A stretch of DNA of 64,000 bases, taken from positions 408,480 to 472,479 of the forward strand of contig NZ_JAIVAJ010000005.1 of assembly GCF_020171725.1 (NCBI RefSeq). Reading direction: 5' to 3'. Under the pieces are notes generated by a model, which saw nothing but the letters and a program-made list of their open reading frames with translations, made no database searches and was not told the DNA's origin. Of the stretch, positions 1 to 7,055 are shown in pieces. Both the position numbers and the translations under genes were made by a program. The DNA is from Halobacillus litoralis. GTDB lineage: Bacteria > Bacillota > Bacilli > Bacillales > Halobacillaceae. Positions within the stretch are counted from its first letter, which is position 1. Every line of letters starts with the position of its first letter.

Positions 1-149
1 AAATTTAAATTAAGTAAGATCGTCGCAAATACACCTACGAGGAGCAATGTCACAGTTACAGCAGAAATCGATGCAACAGACATCCATGAGTTTCTCGTTA
101 AATTCTTAAAGCCTTCTTTACCATGACGACCGAACGTCTTAATCTTCAT
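1..149 (-). CDS. ftsX: Cell division protein FtsX, N-terminal part (runs off the window)
   Basis: The first 49 codons read on the minus strand match the FtsX N-terminus: a basic cytoplasmic stretch (MKIKTFGRH at the start), then a membrane segment containing SVASISAVTVTLLLVGVF. FtsX is the membrane half of the FtsEX complex, which in Bacillus activates the peptidoglycan hydrolase CwlO during cell elongation. The ATG at 147-149 has a GAGGTG ribosome site 9 bases upstream. The rest of the gene lies outside the window. Oddly, no reading frame for the ATPase FtsE is present upstream (150-640), whereas ftsE normally precedes and overlaps ftsX. Identification is by recalled family sequence; the orphan position is directly seen. 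Confidence 0.85.
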   Translation of the reverse strand, partial: MKIKTFGRHGKEGFKNLTRNSWMSVASISAVTVTLLLVGVFATILLNLN

Positions 150-353
150 TTTTTAGGACACCTCTTGCTTTCGTCGATCGTGTATAGAAGATGACATCTG
201 TCGACACGAAATGACGAAATTCGACATGATGACCCGCACATGTCCTGCGTGATTCATCAAACAATTCCGATCACTTCCTACTAAACTCACATTTTGTCAG
301 TCTGAGATGTTCACCTTATGTATATATCTTGTCGTTTTACGCAGTACCCTCTC

Positions 354-383
354 ATTATAACAAATAAATTCGCTAATAAAAGA
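354..383 (-). promoter_or_regulatory. Possible promoter for ftsX in a 500-base gene-free stretch
   Basis: Between ftsX and the next terminator (150-600) I see no gene of useful length. A perfect TATAAT lies on the minus strand at 354-359, but the -35 region is poor (TTTTAT at about 16 bases). It would give a leader of roughly 200 bases for ftsX. The rest of the stretch is A+T rich with no feature I can support. Confidence 0.3.
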
Positions 384-600
384 CAAATAATTATTACATT
401 TTTGTTTCATAAGTTTACAGATGAATCGACAATGCCCCGATACCCTTAACAGATGTAAAGGACAATCGAACTAAGTAAAAGCGCCCATTTATATACAGAA
501 TATAGAATTTAAGGTATTGGTAATGAAATGTAATTTTGTCAGATGGATTCTGCGGTTGTTAAGAAGAATGGGGGCAGCGAGGAGAAATTTAGAAGATCCT

Positions 601-642
601 AAAAAAGGTTCCGATCACCAAGTTGAGTGATCGAAACCTTTT
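601..642 (-). terminator. Rho-independent terminator of the D-Asp/Mur ligase operon
   Basis: On the minus strand an inverted repeat (AAAAGGTTTCGATCACTC pairing with GGTGATCGGAACCTTTT, loop about 5 bases) is followed by a T run. It lies just after the stop of the small gene at 649 and closes the operon that starts at 4391. Confidence 0.85.
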
Positions 643-648
643 ATCGGT

Positions 649-852
649 TTATGGCGTTGTCTTTTTCCGTCCATGATTCAAGCGAACTTCATACCACGTC
701 TTTTGTTGTTGTGTCCCTGTTTTCACAAGAGATGCCTGTGGATAATACAAGCGCAGCCATTCTGCTTCTTTTGAGGAGAGCCTGAGCTCTCTTTTGCACA
801 CACCATCACGAAACGATTCAATCAAGAACTGCTGGAACTTCTGCTCTTTCAA
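649..852 (-). CDS. Small uncharacterised protein, last gene of the Asp-ligase operon
   Basis: I do not recognise this 67-residue hydrophilic protein. It contains a segment KEAEWLRLYYPQASLVKTG and a basic C-terminus. The longest frame starts with GTG at 861, but that codon overlaps the AAGGAG ribosome site; the TTG at 850-852 sits 8 bases after AAGGAG and is the better start. It follows the racemase by 25 bases and precedes the operon terminator, so it is probably co-transcribed with the ligases. No signal peptide or membrane segment is visible. Function is unknown. Confidence 0.6.
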   Translation of the reverse strand: MKEQKFQQFLIESFRDGVCKRELRLSSKEAEWLRLYYPQASLVKTGTQQQKTWYEVRLNHGRKKTTP

Positions 853-877
853 AATCAGCACTCCTTCTTGGGAGGAA

Positions 878-1585
878 TTATTTCTGATATACCGTTTCTT
901 TCACAACCGCATGGGCTACCACTTCCATCGGATCGATTAATGGCGTTTTCACATGGTAGGGCTTCAGAACAAGACCGATTTCAGTACAGCCGGAAATGAT
1001 CACTTCCGCGCCATTCCTGACCAGCTCCTCTGATGCTTCCTGGAGCAGTCGGAGGGGTTCTCCATCGGTGTTCCCGCTCTTAATTCCCCTTTTACCATAG
1101 ATGGCTTCCATCACTTTGTTCTTTTGTGTGTGGGTCGTCGGATAGACCATTTCCACATTATCCATGTATTTATCGAAGAGACCGGACTCAAGTGTCCCCG
1201 TCGTGGCTAAGACCCCGACTTTCTTCGTCTCCGGATAAACATTTCCGATATATTTCTTCGTCTCTAAGAAGGCATTCAACAGTGGGAACGATACCGCCTT
1301 TTGGACCTCTTCAATAAAATAATGAGCTGTCATACAAGGAATACACGCGACTTCAACGTCCAGTTTCTCCAGATTCTTTGCGGCATGGATCATTTCAGGA
1401 ACCGGATCAGGACCGTTCCCTGAAATAGCTTCCGTCCGGTCCGGGATCTTCGCGTTACTGTCTATGATCACACGGAAGTGTTCCTGGTCTTTCGAAGCAT
1501 TTGTTGCGCGAATGATTTTCAAATAACATTCTGCCGTCGCTTCAGGTCCCATCCCTCCGAGAATACCTATGATTTTGTCATTCAT
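878..1585 (-). CDS. Aspartate/glutamate racemase family protein (probable aspartate racemase)
   Basis: The 235-residue protein has the PLP-independent Asp/Glu racemase fold signature: GILGGMGPEAT near the N-terminus, a first catalytic cysteine in PCMTAH (Cys84) and a second in SGCTEI (Cys200), both needed for two-base racemisation. Length is typical of the family. It starts at ATG with AAGGAGG six bases upstream. Its neighbours are a MurE-type ligase and an ATP-grasp ligase, so I infer that it supplies D-aspartate for peptidoglycan cross-bridges, as racD does beside aslA in lactococci. Glutamate racemase or another substrate cannot be excluded from sequence alone. Confidence 0.85.
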   Translation of the reverse strand: MNDKIIGILGGMGPEATAECYLKIIRATNASKDQEHFRVIIDSNAKIPDRTEAISGNGPDPVPEMIHAAKNLEKLDVEVACIPCMTAHYFIEEVQKAVSFPLLNAFLETKKYIGNVYPETKKVGVLATTGTLESGLFDKYMDNVEMVYPTTHTQKNKVMEAIYGKRGIKSGNTDGEPLRLLQEASEELVRNGAEVIISGCTEIGLVLKPYHVKTPLIDPMEVVAHAVVKETVYQK

Positions 1586-1625
1586 GTAATGCCTCCTTGC
1601 GATAGACCTGAACAGTTCTTAGATG

Positions 1626-3170
1626 TTAGGAAATGCCTGCCACTCTATGCTTCAGCGGCTTGAATAATTTTTCTTCATCCATTTCTGGTCTCGCTTTGTT
1701 TAATTGTTCGAGTGCGATTTTTGCTCCTGGGTCCATCCCTTGGCAGCCAGCTAACAGAACAACATCATCTGTCTGAACATCTGCTATTGCTTTCTCAATC
1801 GCTTCATCCAAATCCTTGTATAAACGAACTTCAATGCCTGCATCCTTCATGACTTCTTGGAAGACTTCCAGCTCTTCTTCCGTAACCCGGTCTTTCTCCG
1901 TTGCATGACGGTCACTCGTCGTTGCGATGACTTCTGTAAGGCCCAGTTCCGGTGCCCACTCGACGATCGCCTCTGCATTCTCCCGGTTCACCGTCACGCC
2001 ACGACTGCCACGGATGGCATACACGAGCTTCAAATCGTTATAGTTCATCTTTTGCAGCGTGCTGAGCGTAACATTAATATTCCCGTAGTTAGCAAAGTGA
2101 TCATCGAGAATCTTGAAGTCCTCTTCGAAAATCATTTCAAAACGTCGCTCTACGCCTCCGAATGCTTTTAACCCTTTTTGGATCGTTTCAAACGGGATTT
2201 CGTTCAGAAGACCAACAGCGATTGCTACCATGGAGTTATACACTGAATGGTAACCAGGTGTGGAAAGTTCGATGGAAAAGCTCATCGGCTCATACGTCGT
2301 CTCTCCAACGGTGAACGATTTGCGGATTTCCACATCAAACTTGGCACGGCCTGTCGATAGGTCTAAATTGCGGCAGACTAGATCCCCATCGCCAGTCTCT
2401 ACACTGAACGTTAACAGTTGAGCTTTCGTTTCGTCCACTAGAGAAGCCGAATACTCATCATCCAAATTCAAGATGGCCCATGAGTCTTCTTTTGCTTCTC
2501 TGATCAAGCTTGCCTTACTGTTGAAATACTCTTCAAATGATCCATGTAAATCAATGTGTTCCCGACTGATGTTGTTCAACGTTACAATGTCAAAATCAAC
2601 ACTTCCGACACGCTTCAAATCAAGCGCAGAAGAGGAGACCTCCATCGTAACGTGCGAAACATCCTGATCCCTCATCTGAGCGAAGTAATGGTGCAGATCA
2701 AGTGATTCCGGCGTTGTCAGTTTCGTCGGCTCAGAGTAATCCCCGAACTTCACGACAACTGTCCCGATGAGCCCTGTCTTCAATCCGTGCTCTTCCAGAA
2801 TGGCATCGGTCATGAAAGAAGTGGAGGTCTTCCCATTCGTAGCCGTAATTCCAACTGTCTTCATCGATTGCGATGGATGGTTATAAAAAGCGTCGCTGAG
2901 CGCAGCCAATGCTTGCCTGCTGTCCTCCACGCGATACTGGGGCACATCCCAGCCTTCTTGATAATCTTCGACAATAATGGCGGACGCTCCGTTAGATACA
3001 GCTTCTAATATATACGTATGCCCATCGGTTTTAAAACCTTTGATGCACACAAAAATCTGCCCAGGTTCTACATTTCTTGAATTGTATGCGAGACCTGTAA
3101 TGTCCACATCCTTCTCATTCCATGCCTCTACGATGTTTATGGATTGCAGCAACTCGTTCAACTTCGCCAT
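1626..3170 (-). CDS. murE: MurE-type UDP-MurNAc-tripeptide ligase homologue with divergent amino-acid-binding region
   Basis: A 514-residue Mur ligase. The N-terminal UDP-sugar domain is MurE-like (NSRNVEPGQIF, TDGH near 29-51), the ATP loop is GITATNGKTS (107-116), then TTPES, a modified SSSAL (usual SSHAL, about 179-183), HIDLHG, the NSKASL lysine that is carbamylated in the family, and LNLDDEY. The C-terminal domain departs from MurE: the usual DYAHTP is replaced by DDHFANYG (356-363) and the DNPR/DNPA substrate motif by SDRHATEKD (419-427). It therefore probably adds a residue other than meso-diaminopimelate; L-ornithine fits the neighbours. It lies 33 bases after the ATP-grasp gene and 40 before the racemase. 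Confidence 0.8.
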   Translation of the reverse strand: MAKLNELLQSINIVEAWNEKDVDITGLAYNSRNVEPGQIFVCIKGFKTDGHTYILEAVSNGASAIIVEDYQEGWDVPQYRVEDSRQALAALSDAFYNHPSQSMKTVGITATNGKTSTSFMTDAILEEHGLKTGLIGTVVVKFGDYSEPTKLTTPESLDLHHYFAQMRDQDVSHVTMEVSSSALDLKRVGSVDFDIVTLNNISREHIDLHGSFEEYFNSKASLIREAKEDSWAILNLDDEYSASLVDETKAQLLTFSVETGDGDLVCRNLDLSTGRAKFDVEIRKSFTVGETTYEPMSFSIELSTPGYHSVYNSMVAIAVGLLNEIPFETIQKGLKAFGGVERRFEMIFEEDFKILDDHFANYGNINVTLSTLQKMNYNDLKLVYAIRGSRGVTVNRENAEAIVEWAPELGLTEVIATTSDRHATEKDRVTEEELEVFQEVMKDAGIEVRLYKDLDEAIEKAIADVQTDDVVLLAGCQGMDPGAKIALEQLNKARPEMDEEKLFKPLKHRVAGIS

Positions 3171-3203
3171 ACTATCTACCTTCCCTGCTCAAAATATGCT
3201 TGT

Positions 3204-4391
3204 CTAGCTTTTCTTCTTCACTTTTCCTACAACGAGACCTGCCAGCTTCTTACCAAAAGAGAGCGCCGGCTTCGGATCTTTCGGGTCCCAGATGGCATGT
3301 GCTTTCGGTCTGAAATAAGATCCGAGCACTTGCCCGACCGACAGCTGACCCGTTTTCACGTATTCCCTTACGGCAAGAAGATCTTCATAGGCATACCAGA
3401 ACACAAGATTCTGATCGTCTTTGACGACTTTAGGCTCAAGTGGATCTCCGATAAGGTCACGGTAGGTGATATAAGGGATATTAATCCCCGCTTTATATAA
3501 AAGGTTGTTCAAGTTCGTAATCCGAACGTTGATTTCGATCAAATAATAACGGCCGGTCTCGGCGTCTTTCTTAAATTCGATTTCGGCAAATCCTTTGTAG
3601 CCGATGCCCTCCAAGAACTTTGCCCCTAGTTCATAAAGCTCCGGGACATGCTTCTGCTGGGTGTACACGGATGCGCCGTAATTCACTGGGAACTGACGCA
3701 GTTTCTGACACGTCATCCAGTGCGTCACTTTGGCATCCTGGTTGAGATAGGCATCAAAGGTGTACATATGGTCATCGAATCCAGGAATCATACGCTGGAC
3801 GATCACTTCGATCTCCGCGTCTTTTGCCTGCTGTACTCTTTCAAGCAACTCTTCTTCATTGTGCACCTGGAACAATTTGCGTCTGAACTTCGCAACAAAT
3901 GAAGGAGAGTCCACTGGTTTGACGAGACAAGGGTACTGAATGGTTTCATTTACTTTCTGAACGAAATTCTCCTCGTCCACCTCAACCGTCTCAGGAACAG
4001 CCACGCCATGCTGAGACGCCAGTGTATGTAATGTTCCTTTATCCATAATCTTCGTATAAAGACCCTGTTCTGTCTGTGGAATGAGGAAATGTTCACGGAG
4101 TTCCGGCAAATATGCATCCACGAACTCAACGTATGGATCCGCTGTCGGAATCAAAACCGGCGTGCCGGTCTGTTTCTTAGCATAGTCAATCAAGAATGAC
4201 AAAAGCCCTTCAGGATCCTCCTTGTAATGAGGACCGATCAACGCCTCCGACACATATTTGGAATCCAGCGCGTACGCCCCTTCCCATGCATAATCCACTG
4301 CTGCGACGTGGACGTCGTGGATACCGAGACAACGAATGGTACTTAAACCGATATAATAATTGGCACCTAACACAACCGCTTTATTTTTCAT
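3204..4391 (-). CDS. ATP-grasp carboxylate-amine ligase, probable D-aspartate ligase
   Basis: A 395-residue ATP-grasp enzyme with an N-terminal Rossmann-like part (VVLGANYYIGLST), the central ATP-grasp lobe (PCLVKPVDSPSF, EVIVQRMIPG) and the magnesium-binding EINVR near the C-terminus. D-aspartate ligases of the Asl type, which attach D-Asp through its beta-carboxyl to the side-chain amine of residue 3 of the peptidoglycan stem, belong to this superfamily. The first gene of an operon with a Mur ligase and an Asp/Glu racemase is the expected place for such an enzyme. ATGATG starts the frame; the second ATG (4389-4391) is 7 bases after GGAG and is preferred over the first. The substrate is inferred from context, not proven. 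Confidence 0.7.
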   Translation of the reverse strand: MKNKAVVLGANYYIGLSTIRCLGIHDVHVAAVDYAWEGAYALDSKYVSEALIGPHYKEDPEGLLSFLIDYAKKQTGTPVLIPTADPYVEFVDAYLPELREHFLIPQTEQGLYTKIMDKGTLHTLASQHGVAVPETVEVDEENFVQKVNETIQYPCLVKPVDSPSFVAKFRRKLFQVHNEEELLERVQQAKDAEIEVIVQRMIPGFDDHMYTFDAYLNQDAKVTHWMTCQKLRQFPVNYGASVYTQQKHVPELYELGAKFLEGIGYKGFAEIEFKKDAETGRYYLIEINVRITNLNNLLYKAGINIPYITYRDLIGDPLEPKVVKDDQNLVFWYAYEDLLAVREYVKTGQLSVGQVLGSYFRPKAHAIWDPKDPKPALSFGKKLAGLVVGKVKKKS

Positions 4392-4425
4392 CATTTAACT
4401 CCTTCACGTTGCATGCTATCGTAAA

Positions 4426-4441
4426 CGGCTTTACAAAGCCG
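4426..4441. other. 16-base hairpin in the leader of the Asp-ligase operon
   Basis: CGGCTTTACAAAGCCG forms a short dyad about 35 bases upstream of the ATP-grasp start codon. It may be an operator or a leader hairpin. No convincing promoter hexamers were found nearby. Confidence 0.3.
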
Positions 4442-4596
4442 ATTTTCACTGTCTATAAACATATTCATTTTACCATAATCCCTACAGTAAAAAAATGATA
4501 AGGAAAATCAGAGGGAATTGGAATAGAGCATCGTGCTCAAAAAACGATCGCTCACGATGTTCACGTGATTCTTTTGTATAGGTTTATCTGCTAAAT

Positions 4597-4625
4597 AAAA
4601 AATGGCCCCCGATAACCGAGGACCA
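4597..4625 (-). terminator. Terminator after the 53-residue membrane protein
   Basis: On the minus strand TGGTCCTCG pairs with CGGGGGCCA across a five-base loop and is followed by six T. It lies 10 bases downstream of the stop codon at 4636. Confidence 0.8.
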
Positions 4626-4635
4626 TGAACGACAT

Positions 4636-4797
4636 CTATTTCATCGACTGCGTGAATTCAACTTCCGGTTGAACGTGTTCCGGCTGCGCCTGTTCTTTCT
4701 CAAAGCGCTTGAAACGACGTACAATTTTGTCCGCAGCGTACATAACTAGGAACGTAAGCAAAACAGTTAGTGACAACATATACAGAGAAGTAAGCAT
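4636..4797 (-). CDS. Small single-pass membrane protein (53 residues)
   Basis: This short gene encodes one membrane helix (LYMLSLTVLLTFLVMYAA, residues 5-22), followed by a basic stretch (KIVRRFKRFEK) and an acidic, polar tail, suggesting an N-out/C-in anchor. Its start ATG has AAGGAG 10 bases upstream and it has its own terminator, which supports a real gene in spite of its length. It stands alone between the Asp-ligase operon and the RDD gene. I do not recognise the family. Confidence 0.7.
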   Translation of the reverse strand: MLTSLYMLSLTVLLTFLVMYAADKIVRRFKRFEKEQAQPEHVQPEVEFTQSMK

Positions 4798-4944
4798 AAG
4801 GCTTTGTTCTCCTTTCCTTAACTATTGATGAATTGAATTTCTTTAAATCCTAGTATATGATATCAAATTCCACGCTTTTGTAAACATAAATATTAAAATT
4901 CTTTCTCATGCATTCGTATACTCTCGATTATGCATGTTCTCTCA

Positions 4945-5733
4945 TTAAAACGGCGTAATCTTCCAGTCGTCCCTCACCGTCAGATACAGGCGGAATAAAT
5001 CGTTCTCAAGCTCGTCCGCTCCTTTACCCTGCACATCGTACCCGATCTTCGGGAACAGAATGTGCGCGACTTCATAGGTGATGGCTTGTTTTTGCGAAGG
5101 TGACAGGGTGAAATACCGGTCCAAATAGGTTTTCAATAAATCCCATTCCTTCTTCTGAAAAGCATGAAGGGTAAGGGACTCCTCTGAAAAAGGCTCTAAA
5201 TCTCTACTATCCATCTCTTTTTCCAGCTTCGTCGTCTTTTTACGTTGGTGCCCATCAAAGACCACAAGTGTACCAGCCATGATATCTCCGAGCCGCTTAT
5301 GCTTCTTGTGTGAGAAGACCATGACGATGCCCACCATATAATAAATTGGAAGCATATCAATGGCACGGAGAAGATTACGAATGAGAATGGACAGCGTAGT
5401 GGGACTTCCACCTTGATCATCCACCACCCGAATGCCGATCAACCTTTTCCCTAATGTCTTCCCTGCAGCAAGCCATTCACATAGAAAGAAGTATCCCCAA
5501 TTCAACACAAACGCGATCACGATGAGAATGGCATAGAACGTGTCGCTTCTATTCGTAAAGAACGTATCCATATTCTCTTGAGTAAACACCACAATGGCCA
5601 ACAACCCGACCTGCATCAACGTAATGAGAGCTTGATCAATCAGCAGGGCAGCTGCCCGACTTCCGAGCCCCGCCAGACGCACCTGCACTCTGACATGCTC
5701 AGGCGTATCAATATCCCACACTTCACGACTCAT
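4945..5733 (-). CDS. RDD family membrane protein
   Basis: The N-terminal 150 residues hold the RDD domain: RLAGLGSRAAALLIDQ (the Arg and Asp-Asp/Asp pattern), two or three membrane helices, the GKTLGKRLIGIRVVD motif and RAIDMLP. The C-terminal 100 residues are soluble, with no family I recognise. RDD proteins are membrane proteins of poorly known function, some linked to ion transport. It is transcribed divergently from the SpoIIM-like gene. In many bacteria RDD, SpoIIM-like, DUF58, MoxR, DUF4129 and DUF4350 genes occur together, as here. The ATG at 5731-5733 is better spaced from GGAGG than the one at 5739. Confidence 0.85.
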   Translation of the reverse strand: MSREVWDIDTPEHVRVQVRLAGLGSRAAALLIDQALITLMQVGLLAIVVFTQENMDTFFTNRSDTFYAILIVIAFVLNWGYFFLCEWLAAGKTLGKRLIGIRVVDDQGGSPTTLSILIRNLLRAIDMLPIYYMVGIVMVFSHKKHKRLGDIMAGTLVVFDGHQRKKTTKLEKEMDSRDLEPFSEESLTLHAFQKKEWDLLKTYLDRYFTLSPSQKQAITYEVAHILFPKIGYDVQGKGADELENDLFRLYLTVRDDWKITPF

Positions 5734-5835
5734 CGACATCCCCCTCCCTGTAATAAAAAACAGTTTCTTTCTATCATCAGCTTCTTTATAATGAAATTAA
5801 AATGTAAAATTCTTGCATACAAAAGGTGAGTTTTG

Positions 5836-6789
5836 ATGAACTATAAATCTTTTATCAAGCAGCATAGGCAGGAGTGGAAACAGTTAGAAGAACTTCTCGA
5901 AGTCCTACATAAGAAGAAAGCCTCTCCCGCTTCGATTGAAGCCTTCCAACGCCTGTACCAGAAGGCCGCACAGCACTTATCATTCAGCCAAACCTACTTC
6001 CCGGGCGATGAGGTCACAATCTATTTGAACAACCTCGTCTCGAAAGCCCACAACACCCTTTATCAAGATCGGGTATCGAATATCGGGCAACTGAAGCAAT
6101 TCTTCGGAACGACCTTTATCAAAATTTTCGTGGAGCAGTGGAAGTTCGTGCTGGCAGCTATGCTCCTTTTCGTACTTGGTGGAGCAGCCGCCTTTCTCGC
6201 CGTCTCACAAGATGTGATGAACGTCTATTCCGTCCTTCCTGAATCGATGGCGCAGAATTTCGACCCGGAAAGCCTCGGCCAGTCGGACGGAGCGGTCAAC
6301 TCTTCGATTATGAGTGCAGAGATTATGACCAATAACATCCGCGTCGCCTTTCTCGCTTTTGCTGGTGGCATCACGTTCGGTCTATTGACGGTTTATGTAT
6401 TGATCTTCAACGGAATCATCATCGGTGGCATCGCCGCCATGTATATGCACGCCGGCAAATCGTATGAGTTCTGGGCATACATTGTGCCTCATGGTGTCAT
6501 TGAGCTGACGGCGATCTTCATTGCGGGAGGAGCCGGCCTGTTAACGGGCTACAAGCTGTTCGTCCCAGGCAATCGTTCCCGGGCCGTGCAATTAAAGGAA
6601 CAGGCGTTACGTTCTGTCATCTTACTGATCGGCACGCTGCCGATGTTTATCATCGCTGGGTTGATTGAAGGCTTCATCACACCGGCAGCGATTTCTCTTG
6701 AAGCGAAATATGCGGTTGCCTTTGTGACATTGATTGGTCTTGCGCTTTATATCGGCTTCGGTCAATACCGTCGACTTCAAAGGACGTGA
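5836..6789 (+). CDS. Stage II sporulation protein M (SpoIIM/DUF95) family membrane protein
   Basis: About 317 residues with a soluble N-terminal part followed by several membrane segments (WKFVLAAMLLFVLGGAAAF, VAFLAFAGGITFGLLTVYV, GIIIGGIAAMY, then PHGVIELTAIFIAGGAGLL, the family hallmark). True SpoIIM of Bacillus works in the SpoIIDMP complex at engulfment and is shorter; longer proteins like this one travel with MoxR/DUF58/RDD genes and are of unknown function. The ATG at 5836 follows AAGGTGAG and is preferred over the TTG at 5833. Confidence 0.8.
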   Translation: MNYKSFIKQHRQEWKQLEELLEVLHKKKASPASIEAFQRLYQKAAQHLSFSQTYFPGDEVTIYLNNLVSKAHNTLYQDRVSNIGQLKQFFGTTFIKIFVEQWKFVLAAMLLFVLGGAAAFLAVSQDVMNVYSVLPESMAQNFDPESLGQSDGAVNSSIMSAEIMTNNIRVAFLAFAGGITFGLLTVYVLIFNGIIIGGIAAMYMHAGKSYEFWAYIVPHGVIELTAIFIAGGAGLLTGYKLFVPGNRSRAVQLKEQALRSVILLIGTLPMFIIAGLIEGFITPAAISLEAKYAVAFVTLIGLALYIGFGQYRRLQRT

Positions 6790-6916
6790 CGGGTACAGAT
6801 ATTACAAAATATCCCACATGACCGCTGAGCTTCCATTACTTTGAGATGTAGTACTAGGACACTTGGAGTATAGCGTAAAAGGAATTGTGGACAACGGTTC
6901 TGTTTCCACTCATGGC

Positions 6917-7041
6917 GCAGCGGACTCCTCAAACAGCGAGACTCCTGTGGGATAAAGGTACAGCGTGAGACCCCGGAAGGCGTAAGCCTGAGGAGGCTCA
7001 CGGTACCCCACGGAAAGCGAGTTGTTTGAGGAGCCCGCTGC
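6917..7041. repeat. Bacillaceae-type interspersed dyad repeat
   Basis: The ends are a near-perfect 19-base inverted repeat (GCAGCGGACTCCTCAAACA at 6917-6935 against its complement at 7022-7041). Inside lie nested pairs: GTGGG with CCCAC, GGTAC with GTACC, CGTGAG with CTCACG and a small AGGC-GTAA-GCCT tip. The segment with ACTCCTGTGGG, GACCCC, GAGGAGGCTCACGG and CCCACGGAAAGCGAGT resembles a structured intergenic repeat found in many copies in Bacillus and Halobacillus genomes. It fills the gap between two convergent genes. The reading frames through it are not genes. Confidence 0.75.
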
Positions 7042-7055
7042 ATACTCAACTAGAG

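Noticed and set aside
4490..4522. Promoter for the Asp-ligase operon (TTATCA / TTATGG type hexamers)
   Set aside because: Both hexamers are poor matches; not reported as a feature.
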